Below are positions 23,130 to 33,509 of a stretch of 64,000 nucleotides of DNA, in pieces. The stretch comes from Pyropia yezoensis (taxonomy: Eukaryota > Rhodophyta > Bangiophyceae > Bangiales > Bangiaceae). Made by a program: the position numbers and the translations under genes. Numbering within the stretch: the stretch's first letter is position 1; each line of letters starts with the position of its first letter. Below the pieces are notes generated by a model, which ran no database searches, was not told where the DNA came from, and was given only the letters and a program-made list of their open reading frames with translations. The stretch lies in NCBI GenBank assembly GCA_009829735.1, contig CM020618.1:4338882-4402881 (forward strand), in the 5' to 3' direction.

Positions 23130-23702
23130 TGTGGTATAAAACTCGATCCTCTCAGACACGTGTCAATATCCCTCGGGGCAAAGGGACAGGTAACACAGAA
23201 AGGGGAACTACGAGAATGGTATGCCTGTTGCCTCACGTGCCTGCTCGCAGAGCAAACAGATACGCACGGTAGTGCACACGGGGAAGAGGAAAGCAAGCGC
23301 GCAGTTGTCTTTTTCCTGAGGGCGCGGGCCAAGGGCGCCTCGCTGTCCCTCTTAACGTGCATCTGGGGGAGCCTCGGCACGTTGGCCAGGTAGCCCCCCC
23401 CCATACCCCCGAGTGGCCCCGACCCGAGTCTAACCTCGTCAGATCGGGGGCCACTATCACTACTAATTCTATTCCCACTCACTAATCTCACACTCAAATT
23501 CTCTCAAATCAAGTCCCTCACAAGTATGCAAAAACCCATCAGAAATCCCTCTCTCACGTGTGGATAGCGTAGTCCACCGCATCCCAGTGCCGGGCACGGG
23601 CCACGGCCGCCAACCATCACCACACGGCGGGCGTGTTCTGGCACCTGGTGCCCTCTGGTTGTTGTCCCGGGTCGGCGCCAAGTCGGGGCCAGGGATGCTA
23701 CA
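23130..23702 (-). repeat. LTR of A-I (5' LTR)
   Basis: 573 bp with TG...CA termini; about 99% like 14050-14620 by eye. Its right edge cuts directly into family B antisense-gene sequence. Confidence 0.92.
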
Positions 23703-25870
23703 GACGGCTCCGTCGGGGGGCGGTCAACCGCGTGTGGCGGCTCCTGATCCTACTCCACCGGCGGCCCGGATGGCTCCTGTCGCCGGCGCCGGCGTGGTGC
23801 TACCTCAAGAAGGTGCAGCCGCTGCTTCTAACGGTGGCGGCGGCATTCCTGCCGGGACGGCGGGTCAAGACGGCGCGGGTACCCACCCGGTTGGGGGTCC
23901 GTCCGCGGGGGTGGTTGACGAGTCTACCCCATCCGTCCCCGTTGCGCTGTCGTCGTGCCGGGGTGGTTACGGCGCTCTCCCCGCGGTCCCGCGGACTACT
24001 GGTGTTCAAGACGTGTCCTCGACGATGGCGGTGGACTCCGGGAGTTACTCCGGACGGGCGCCCGCCCTTCTTCTTCCTCCTCGCCCCCGTGCGCCTGCGG
24101 CGCCGGCTCATCTGCCGGTGGGGCTTCCCCCGGCGCCGCCGATCCTTCGTGGGCCCGCCCTGGGTTGCCCCGCTGGGTGGCGGCGTCGCCTTGGTGGCGG
24201 GCCACCCCTCTATGTCGGTATCCGACTTGGTGGCTCGAGTTCGAGGCCTCACCGTAAAAGAGCCCATGGACTCCGCTGGCCGAATGCGGGTGGACTTCCA
24301 CCCGCCGAGCCACCGTGGAGGTTCCTCCCGGCGCACCAAAATGGACTCGAGTTGGGAGCGGGAGTTGGCGCGGTTGGTCAACCAGCCGAATGCGGTCCGT
24401 GTGGATCACCACTGGACACTGAGCCAGCCGGACGACCGGCATGCCCAGCTGTGGCGCACCCGGGTCGGGCGGGGTGACGTCTTCCTCAACCTCGCGTTTA
24501 GGGTATGCGACTTGGTTGTCGTCGCGTTGCCGCGGGACTTTGACTACCCGGCTAGTGCTCGGGGAGTTGCGGCCGCTCCGACCTCTGTTGCGTTCGGGCA
24601 GACTGTGCCCGATACCGGTCGGTATCCCGGGTTTGATTACTACCCGGGGGTATCCCCGTATCTGACGTTGACGGCGCCGAACCCGCTTACGGCGGGGCTG
24701 AAGTCGGCGTCGAGCTGGCGACGTAACCATGGTGTCATGGCGGATGCGTTCGCCACCGATATAACGTGTGCGTTGCAGACCGGTAACGGTCGCGCGCCGG
24801 TATACATTCCAGTGCGCCCGCCTCTGTGGCAGGAGGGGTGGGAACCCGCCCCGGCTTTCCGGTTTGACACCGGCTCGTGCCTTAGATACTTCGGTAGTGT
24901 GTTGGTCTCTCGGCCTGTCCACCCGTTGCAGGGTAACTTCACCCTCGAGGTTACCCTCGGGCAGGCTTCCTCCTTCTTGCTGTCCGTCCGTCGCCAGGGG
25001 CGGCTTTTTCATCTTCCGACGGGTGTCCGTCGGCATATTGGGCAGCTGACCGTTGACGCCATTGCTGCCAATACGGGGTTGGCCCGTGAGTTCGAGGCCC
25101 TCTTGGCCGTTCACGATGCCGTGAACTGGGCGGAGGTGTTGAAACTACCTCCGTATCGGGATCCCCAGGCTGTGGCTGCCCCCTGGCCTCGTCACTCGTT
25201 GCGCATCCGGCGCACTCAGCCGGGTGAGCCCAGTTACCGTGGGTGGGCGTCCACCGAGGCTGTCCCTGACCTGGGTATTCCCATGGTTATCCATGACCCT
25301 CTTCAGGTCTTAGCCCCATGGTTCTCTAACCCGATACCGGTGTGTATGGGCCGTCGTCCCCGAGAGTGGGACTCTACCGGTGGGGAGCGTGAGGTGTCCC
25401 GTCGTCGGGCGGAGTCCCGCCGGGTTGACGGTGGAGCCCCCTCCGTGGGGTCCTACCGCGCATCGCATTGGGCGGCACCGGCTCCGGTGGTAGCCGTATC
25501 GGCTCCTGTGGCTCCTCTGGCTGCGCCAGCGTCACCTTCGGTCCCTTTCATGCCTGACGGGGGTCCCCGTCTATGGTATGAGGGCGTTGACGCCCTCATT
25601 ACCCGCGAGGTACGGGAGGGTCTCTCTGTTAGCTGGGGGGATATCCCCCCAGGTGCTGCGCTGGTTGGTACCGCGCGCTGCTTCGGTGGGGTGCAGGACC
25701 GCCTCCAGATAGCTCTGGAGGACGTAGAGGCTGGTCGCAGCACCCTCGTGGAGCTATGCACTGAGGTAACTCAGGCAATTGACCGTCGGGAGATTGCCGA
25801 CCGGTGGAGTATGGAGGTGTACGCGTCTACGCGTGAGTGGCCTCCTTCGGGCAGCGGGGATACCCCCTGA
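23703..25870 (+). pseudogene. Antisense accessory gene of B-0 (5'-truncated, one frameshift, no in-frame stops)
   Basis: Unknown protein; the best preserved family B copy downstream of its break. The first 90 or so codons are removed by the A-I LTR. A one-base insertion near 24160 moves the frame between LPPAPPILRGPALG and WVAPLGGGVALVAG; after that it is open to 25870. Conserved blocks: FDLVARVRGLTV-like start, RLVNQPNAVRVDHHW, SQPDDRHAQLWRTRVG, RNHGVMADAF, a F-x-L-E-V-T-L-G-Q-A-S-S segment, and C-terminal GGPRLWYEGVDA with REIADRWSMEVYA. Where B-I and B-II have TAG and TGA, this copy has CAG and TCA. Confidence 0.75.
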
Positions 25871-26317
25871 ATAGTACTGTTGCTATGAGGGAGAGGGACC
25901 CGGTGACCCATAGGGTGCCCGGGTAGTAGTGAGTATAAACTCATCCCCCGCTGGGGCGTTTGCATGATACCGATGGCTGCCTTTGGGGAGTACCCCTTCT
26001 GCCTTAGCAGTGGCTTGCCTTGGTTATTCTCGCGCCCCTAACCCATCCTGGTTGGTTAATACTCGTGAAGGTCAACCATCCTCGGTGTCACTTGCCCCAT
26101 GAATGAAGGTTTACCTTGGTGTAAGCCTCGGGTTACTTTGAAATTATCGGAGTTAGTCATCTCCTTCAAGTAAAACTTGTTGAAGTCAGTAGCCCACTTA
26201 GTTTGCCTAAATCCGCTCCAACTTAGTGAACCTAAGTCTTGACGAGTCCATGTGACACTCTACTTAGTAGGTATAAGCCTCACCCCCCAACAGCCGAAGT
26301 CGGTGTCGGTTGGGTTG
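25871..26317. other. Convergent spacer between B-0 antisense gene and pol
   Basis: 447 bp of lower-GC DNA rich in ACTTAG and CTAAG motifs, homologous to 33059-33509 and 53807-54284. No coding potential. Probably holds both 3' ends. Confidence 0.5.
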
Positions 26318-26554
26318 TTACAGTAGGCGTCGTCGCCTCATGTAAGGCATGAGAAGTTGGCGGGGTATATTCGCCGCCTGTTCCCAGGTGGGTGAGTCGT
26401 ATCCGACCCATATCACCTTGACGTAGCAGGGTTCTGGTGGGTCCGGGTCGGTGTGTCCGACCACGCTCTCTACTTGGTATGGAATCCCATCCGGTCCCAC
26501 CGGGTCATCTGACCGGTGGGTTACTAGCAGTAAGAGCTTCATGTAGCAACCCAG
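26318..26554 (-). pseudogene. pol: B-0 pol, C-terminal chromodomain piece
   Basis: Last 70 or so codons of family B pol: YQVESVVGHTDPD, YVKVIWVGYDSPTWEQAANI, ending MPYMRRRRLL. The chromodomain binds modified histones and steers integration. The remainder of the gene lies beyond the B-I insertion at 36807. Confidence 0.8.
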
Positions 26555-26918
26555 TGTAGCAATATGGTCGGCCGTATTGTGACCCTAATATTAGGGGGGC
26601 TACGTCCAATCCTTGGCTTTCAATTTGAGAGTCCGTACTGGTCACGGTATCTACAAGTTACGTATGACCAGAGGGACTTGCATCTTGGGGTGGAGGGTAG
26701 TTAGTAGTGTCTCCGAGGGTTTATAACGAGGGGGCCGGCGGCGAATCCACCGCCGGCCAAGGCAGAACAACAAATCCCTCCCATTTGGGCTCCCATCTTG
26801 GTCCCGTGGCTTGCGCTTTAAGGACAGCAACCTTGGCCTCCCGGTGGCGTTGGTGCCGATCCCCCATGGTGAGTGTTCCCTGAGAGTGGACGTGTAGCGG
26901 ATACCCTATTGTGCTACA
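26555..26918 (+). repeat. 5' LTR of B-I
   Basis: 364 bp with perfect 7-bp inverted ends TGTAGCA/TGCTACA. Contains the 14-bp palindrome CCCTAATATTAGGG, a TTTATAA box at 26720-26726 and a hairpin with 9-bp GC arms at 26733-26758. Confidence 0.92.
26720..26758 (+). promoter_or_regulatory. LTR B promoter-like TATA box and GC hairpin
   Basis: TTTATAA is followed six bases later by GGCCGGCGG, an 8-nt loop and CCGCCGGCC. The TTTATA core and both hairpin arms are kept in all four family B LTRs, apart from a mismatch in one arm at 59441-59803, while the loop varies. Transcription would start near the hairpin. Confidence 0.45.
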
Positions 26919-27142
26919 TTGGTGGAGCAGCAGGGGACGGGTTTCCGTCACCCTTGTGGTGACGCCGTCTTCGGCCCTGGCACACGGATAGGGATCCGGT
27001 CCTTTTGTTGTACTCGTGGTGTTGCGATCTGTTGATTGTTTTGAGTGGTTGCGTTTGACTGCGATCTACGGTTACTATCCCCCAACTACCCCCTCGCTCC
27101 CTTATTCGTGGTGACTGTTACGTCGGTTGACTGATTGTGACC
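26919..27142 (+). other. B-I leader with primer-binding site
   Basis: TTGGTGGAGCAGCAGGGGA at 26919-26937 directly follows the LTR and is identical to the family A site. The rest is a 5' leader before the gag ATG at 27143. Confidence 0.7.
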
Positions 27143-28884
27143 ATGTCTTCCCAAGAGACGGGGAACGTTCAAGGTGACGGATCGGCGTCGACGACGACCC
27201 CGGAGCTGAACCCGGGAACCGGGATCGGTAACCCGATCGACAACATTGAGATGCCGATGCTCTCCGGTGCCGGATCGACGTTTGGTACGGCACGGACGGC
27301 CGGGGGCGGCGGACCGCCGCAACTGTCCTCTGCCGACCTCACGCCGCCGCCACCTTCACCAGGAGACTCCCTGATGGCATCATTGGCTCGCATCGAAGCT
27401 CGGTTCACCGGGCTCGACGCCCGTCAAGAGCGTACGGAGGACGCAATGGCGGTGCTGATGTCAGCACGCCATACGACGGTACCCCGTCGGGTCCCCCCCA
27501 CACCGGTACGGTGAGAACCGGCCGTACTGCTTTAGGAGGCCACCAGGGTCAACCCCGGTGCTGCTTCTCCTGGACAACCCCCGGATACGGCGGGTTATGG
27601 ATCCGACTCGTCGGGTGAGTTGGAACGTAGCCATACGGAGCGCTACGCTCGAAGCACCCAGAGCGGGCTCCGCGCGCATGGTCCGGCGGACACTTACGCC
27701 GGAACAGACTCGTCAACGAGGGGCTGGCGCTGGAGATCCTCCCGTTCTTTGTTGACGAGCGGGTTCGAGGCATCCTCCGCCAGGCATCCCCGATGCCGGG
27801 AATGAGGGTTGCAGCCACCCCCATGGATTACCGTGGTATATTGAAGGAGTTGCTTAGCAGCTACCTCAGTGAGGACAAGTGCAATGACCACTATCGGGCC
27901 CTTCGCACTGCCACCGCCCAGTCCTGGGAGGATGAGGAGATGTTTGGACGCCGGATCCAAGAGCTCGACTACGAGCTGGGGAAGCTCCTCGGTGAAGGGG
28001 AACTACGGGCCATCCTGTTCGCAGAAGTACCCAACTACGTGCGGATATCCGCACGGGGAGCCAATACGGCCCGGACGAACTTCAGTCGACTGCTGCGTAT
28101 GTGCAAGTCCCTATGGGACGCCTACCGGGTGCTACACCCGGAATGCGCCATGGCCCCGAAGCCCAAGGGTGAGGGAGGCAAGCCCAGTCTTACCCCGGTA
28201 CCGAGGCAAGAGAAGGTGGAACGTAAGGCCGCACCAGTACTGGTGGCGACCGAATATCCCCCTACCGGTGGGGATGAACCTCTAGTCGACCAACAGGGCC
28301 ACCTGTTGCTACCGGCGACGCCGGTGATTGATGAGCATGGTACGGTAGCGTACATCGCCCCGGCTGTGCCCAAGTTCCAGGTCAACGAGGGAGCGGGTCG
28401 GCGCGTCCCATATGTGCGGACTACGTGGTACGCCCCGGTTACGGGTAACCCCCACCAGCCCCTGCCGACATGGGCAGTACGTACGGAGGCACCTCCGCAC
28501 ATCGCTGGTAGAGCCAACGAGTTGGGGGAGTCCATGTTCCGGCTGGCACCGGGACCCAAGGCCTACCAAGGGGCGTGCACTCGGGCGCCCGAGGCAGGCA
28601 ACCGGACCTGTGGAGCCAACCCCACGCGGACGCCCGGGACGGCCGGCACGTCCGGATGTATGTTGTGCGGAGACCCCCAACACTGGGTGTCCGCATGCCC
28701 ACTCATCCCGAAGGAGTCTCGACGGGCAGCGGCGCAACGCAAGGCATCCATGGGTGGGTATCGTGCCCGAGGCCCGGCACCGGGTAGGCAGCAAGCTCCA
28801 GGAGGAGTACTGGCAGTCGAGGAGGCACCTCCTCCCTCGGATGCCCCGGAGGACAGTACCCGGCCGAGCACGGGAAACGAGTAA
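27143..28884 (+). pseudogene. gag: B-I gag, disrupted by TGA and an internal deletion
   Basis: Starts MSSQETGNVQGDGS at 27143 (a GTG lies two codons upstream; ATG preferred). TGA at 27512-27514 stops the N-terminal part. Compared with B-II, about 0.44 kb around 27700 is missing, so the C-terminal half is in another frame, open to 28884: capsid region (ILPFFVDERVRGIL, YRGILKELLSSYLSEDK, EDEEMFGRRIQELDYELGKL) and CCHC knuckle CMLCGDPQHWVSAC. Ends GGA-AAC-GAG-TAA. Confidence 0.85.
28872..28878 (+). promoter_or_regulatory. -1 ribosomal frameshift heptamer in B-I
   Basis: G_GGA_AAC, then GAG TAA. The -1 frame runs open from here to the protease. The degenerate B-0 copy at 40769-40775 reads GAGAAAC. 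Confidence 0.78.
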
Positions 28885-30017
28885 GAGGAAGGACGACACG
28901 GGGTCGCTGGGGTAACCCTTGCAAGCCACCCCGGACTGCCGCGGGGAGAGCCCCACGGAGAGCGCGGCTGAGCCGACGCCGCATCAACCCCCGGGTACAC
29001 CTTCTGGCCCCGACGACACGGCGTCAGGGGATTGATGACCAACCTCAAAGGTTGGGAGGAGAGGACGGGAAGCCCCGTCAAATGGAACCAGACAAGGGCC
29101 CTGTCCAGGATGCCCGAGCTACACCGGATATCGGTGTGGGCCACGTACTGTTCATCTTGGAAAACTTCAAGGTATCAGCCACACTGGGGGTTGACCCCCA
29201 GTCGACCCGGTCGTATTACCCCGTACTGGATACAGGGGCTGGACCTAACTTGATCCGGAAGGATACCCTCCCGGACAAGTGGCTCCTGCGAGTCAGAGTG
29301 ACTCGGGGACCCACGATCAAGGATGCGAATAGTCGTCTCATTCGTACGACCGCAGCGATGTCGCTGCGAATCACCATCGGGGATCTCACCACGGAAGTTG
29401 ACTTCCTGGTATGTGAAACGCTATCGGTGCCCTGCATACTGGGGTGCACCTTCATCAACGTTCACGTTGATGCAATCCGGCCGGGCCGGAGGACCGTTGA
29501 GCTGCAAGAGGCCGACGGGACGAAGAGAGGACAGACAGCGATCGTCAGGGACCTGACGCTACAAGGGAGCCACGTTAACGTGGCTGAGGTATACGCAAGC
29601 GTAGAACCGAAGACACTCCGGCTGGCCAAGCGGACTCGCTTTGAGCCGCTGTCGGAGACCGTCCTCCCGGTTAACTGTAACCTCGCAGGCATCTGCAGAG
29701 TCCAGTCCAACCTATGAACCTACAAGCGCCATGGGTTGACCATGGCCAATGGTATCGCAGACCTCCCAGCAAGGGGGTCATCACTGCTGGTGATGGCGAA
29801 CTATCTCCGGAAGGCAGTCACCCTCCCGAAGGAAACTATCCTCGGGATTGCCGAGCTCTACGAAGTAGATATCCTTACCCCTGACAAGGAAGGTCAAGTG
29901 GAACCACTTGAGGTGCTGGCGGTCGCCGAGACCACCGAGCGACAGCAACCCGAGGACGGGAAGCCTAGTCGACCATCATTACCGGCGGATATTCCGCCGA
30001 CAACCAAGAAGCCTTGA
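28879..30017 (+). pseudogene. pol: B-I pol N-terminal part: aspartic protease (in-frame TGA, then frameshift)
   Basis: Continues the -1 frame from the gag overlap. Retropepsin active site VLDTGAGPNLI; family features VDFLVCETLSVPCILGCTF and GICRVQSNL. TGA at 29715-29717 (B-0 has CGA) interrupts, then the frame is open to 30017. A one-base deletion near 30003 relative to B-0 throws the following RT into another frame. Confidence 0.82.
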
Positions 30018-33000
30018 AGGCACTGGCCGAGGCTGACCTCGACCACCTTCCCCCTTCGGTAGCTGAAGCGGTAGGACGGATGCTAAGAAATCACGACGTC
30101 ATGTGGACCGGCGGGGCGCTGGGTACCATTGGGGCAACCCAACACCGTATAGACCTGGTACCAGGTGCTCGACCAGCGCGGTCGCAACCGCACCGAGCGG
30201 GACCCATGCAACGAGAGATCGTTGATGGGGAAGTGAAGAGGATGAGCGAAGCTAAGGTGATCCGGCCTTCGATGTCGGAGTGGGGCGCCCCAGTCGTTAT
30301 CGTACAGAAGAAGGATCAAACCCCTCAGTTTTGCATCGATTATCGACGCCTCAACTTGGTTACCAAGAAAGACTCATACCCTTTACCAAGGATGGACGAG
30401 TGTATCGACTCGCTGGGGGAAGCCACAGTGTTTACCACTATCGACTGCAATGCCGGGTACTGGCAGATCCCAGTTGCAGAGGAGGATATACCCAAGACGG
30501 CGTTCGTCTGTGACAGTGGGGTGTATGAGTTCCTAAGGATGCCCTTCGGATTGTCCAACGCCCCCGCCACATTCCAGCGGGCCATCGACATTATACTGTC
30601 GGGAGTGAAGTGGCGTAACTGCCTGGTGTACCTGGACGATGTCATTGTCTTCTCGAGTAACATGGATGACCATGTGCAACATGTCGACGAGGTACTCACC
30701 CTCTTGCGGAACGCCGGGGTAACCCTGCGTCTCAAGAAGTGCGCCTTCTTTCAACAGACCGTCGAGTATCTGGGTCACCAGATCACACCAGGTAAACTGG
30801 GAGTGCTCGAAGCTAATACCCGGGCACTCCGGGATGCGCAATACCCAACCACCCAGACACAGCTGAAAAGCTTCCTGGGGATGTGCAACGTATACCGACG
30901 GTTCGTCATGAACTTCGCTCGTATAGCCAAACCGTTGACGGTTCTGACGAGCAGCGCCTTGCCAAAGGTACTCCAACTTCCCTCGCCAAGCGAGGGAGAG
31001 GCATTCGAGCTGCTCAAGCAAGCTCTGCTAGTCCCACCCGTGCTTGCGTTGCCGCGTAGACGCGGGACCTTCGTCATCGACGTCGACGCCTGCGACACAC
31101 AAGTGGGATGCACCCTGCTACAGGGAGAGACCATCATCGGTACCGATAATGCTATCCCGGACCTACATCCGGTAGGGTACTTCAGCCGGACACTCAACCC
31201 GGCTGAGCGTAACTATAGTGACACCGAGCGCGAGTGCCTCGGAGTCATATGGGCAGTGCAACTGCTCCGGCCATACCTGGAAGGTTCCAGGTTCATCGTA
31301 AGGTCCGACCACGAACGTTTACGATGGCTCCTCAATCTTGGTGACAAGGATTCCGACAGCCATGGACGGCTAGCCCGGTGGAAGCTGAAGATGGCCGAGC
31401 ACGACTACTGGACCACATATGAGGCCGGCTCCACCCATCATCTGGGGGACGCACTGTCGCGACTCGATACCCCAAGCGGGGATACCCGACAGGTGGACGA
31501 AGACATCCCGGTGGTACCGGTGTGCATAGCGGGTGATGCTACCGAGGGTATGGTTGACCATACCATGGCACACCTTGCGTGCCCATTGACCCTCGCGGAC
31601 TTCCGCGAGGCACAGGCCAATGACGATGACTGTAAACGCCATCGTGCTAACCTCCTGGCCGGCACGGCCGGCATCTTCTCCGAGAACGAGGACGGACTCA
31701 TATATCGGCGGGCACCCGCCGATGGACGGCATCAGGTCGTGGTTCCCGTGTCCTTACGGCAGGCCGTCATGGAACGAGAACACGAGAACCCCACAGCCGG
31801 ACACCCGGGGGGTTCGCGCATGTTCGCAGCAATGCGGAGGTTCTTTTACTGGCCAGCAATGGCCGTCGACGTAGTCGACCACGTGCGGGGATGCCACCCG
31901 TGCGCACGGAATCGCATGAGTCTTTATAGGCGGACATCCGCTATGAAGCTGTTCCCCCCGGATGGACCCAACAAGCAAGTCGCTATCGACATACTCGGAC
32001 CGCTTCCGGTAGCGGAAGAAGGGAACAGGTACATCCTGGTCATGTCGGACCGCTTTACCAAGCTGTCACGGGCAGTAGCAATCCCGGACGATACGGCCTA
32101 CACTATCATGAACGCAGAGGTTGACCACTGGATCAGTGCTTACGGAGTAATGAAGCAACTCCTCTCCGATAACGGAGCAAACCTTACGTCAGCATTCTGC
32201 ACTAAGGTCATGGGCATGTTCGGTATCGAACCCCGTCGGGCATCCGACTCCCACCCGCAGTCCAACGGGCAGGTGGAGCGGTTCAACCGCACCATCGTCA
32301 AGATGCTCCAATGCTTTGTGGCGGAACACACAAAGACGTGGGACAGGCTTCTGTCCGTCTTGACCCTGGCATACAATGCCAGGCCCCACCGGAGTACCAC
32401 CATTGCCCCCCTGGAATGGGTCATGCCGATGGGCGTCGGTAACCTGACGCTGCCACCGGGCAGATGCACTCGGTATGATATACCGAAGGGCCGACCGGCC
32501 GAACGGATCCACTTAGCTTGGTTGGCCAAGCTATCGTGGATGATACCCAAGCTCAAGGGTGCCCTTGACCGTACACAACTTCAATACAAGAAGAACTTTG
32601 ACGCCCGGTTACGGGTACGCAACGCAACCCTGGTAACAGGTGACTGGGTCTACATCAGACACCAGAAGTTCCGAGGGAACAAGCTTATGCAACCGGTCAA
32701 GGGACCGTACCAGATCTTACACAGAGATGATCACTCTGTAATCCTGCACTCCGATACGGAGATACACCGCATCAACCTCAACGCTGTGACACCTGCTCCG
32801 AAGCTGGAATAGCCTCAGCTGGTACCGGCTGGGTTGCTACATGAAGCTCTTACAACCCACCGGTCAGATGACCCGGTGGGACCGGATGGGATTCCATACC
32901 AAGTAGAGAGCGTGGTCGGACACACCGACCCGGACCTACCAGGACCCTGGTACGTCAAGGTTATGTGGGTCGGATACGACTCACCCACCTGGGAGCAGGC

Positions 33001-33058
33001 GGCGAATGTACCCCGCCAACTTCTCATGCCTTACATGAGGCGACGACGTCTACTGTAA
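30014..33058 (+). pseudogene. pol: B-I pol: RT, RNase H, integrase, chromodomain (one in-frame TAG)
   Basis: RT with [35 protein letters not shown] and catalytic YLDDVIVFS near 30633; RNase H FVIDVDACDTQVGCTLLQGE; integrase zinc finger HENPTAGHPGGSRMF with GCHPCARNRM; core IDILGPLP, LSDNGANLTS, HPQSNGQVERFNR. TAG at 32810-32812 (CAG in B-0 and B-II) separates the chromodomain (MWVGYDSPTWEQAANV), whose frame continues to the TAA at 33056. Otherwise intact, so this is the best preserved family B RT-integrase here. Confidence 0.92.
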
Positions 33059-33509
33059 CAACCCAACCGACACCGACTTCGGCTGTTGGGGGGTGAGGCT
33101 TATACCTACTAAGTAGAGTGTCACATGGACTCGTCAAGACTTAGGTTCACTAAGTTGAAGCGGACTTAGGCAACCTAAGTAAGCTACTGACTTTTACAAG
33201 TTTACTTGAAGGAGATGACTAACTCCGATAATCTCAAAGTAACCTAAGGCTTATACCAAGGTAAATCTTCATCCAGGAGGCAAGTGACGGACCAAGAAGG
33301 TTGACAGTCATGAGTATTAACCAACCAGGATGGGTTGAGGGAGGCGGGAAAGAACCGAGGCAAGCCACGACTAAGTCAGACGGGGCACTCCCCAATGGAA
33401 GGCATTGGTATCATGCAAACGCCGCAGCGGGGGCATGAGTTTATACTCACTACTACCCAGCTACCATAAGGGTCACCGGGGCCCTCTCCCTCACAACCAA
33501 TAGCACTCC
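33059..33509. other. Convergent spacer of B-I
   Basis: 451 bp between the pol stop and the minus-strand antisense gene stop. Low GC, with CTTAGGTTCACTAAG and ACTTAGGCAACCTAAGT inverted motifs. No gene seen. Confidence 0.5.

Larger units (their letters stand above)
14050..23702 (-). mobile_element. Ty3/Gypsy chromovirus A-I, complete with two LTRs
   Basis: Reading on the minus strand: 5' LTR (23130-23702), primer-binding site, gag, pol in the -1 frame, chromodomain, then a convergent plus-strand gene, polypurine tract and 3' LTR (14050-14620). The two LTRs differ at about six positions by eye, which implies a recent insertion. Nevertheless gag, pol and the antisense gene each carry one in-frame stop. 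The 5-bp flanks, GTGGG on the left and GACGG on the right, do not match. The right flank is family B sequence while the left flank is the Fanzor-like gene. Confidence 0.9.
23703..26554 (-). mobile_element. Element B-0, 3' portion
   Basis: Left piece of an old family B chromovirus on the minus strand: antisense gene, convergent spacer and end of pol. It is cut on the left by the A-I LTR, so the 3' LTR is lost, and on the right by insertion of B-I. The rest continues at 36807-41316 in the same order and orientation. Confidence 0.85.
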
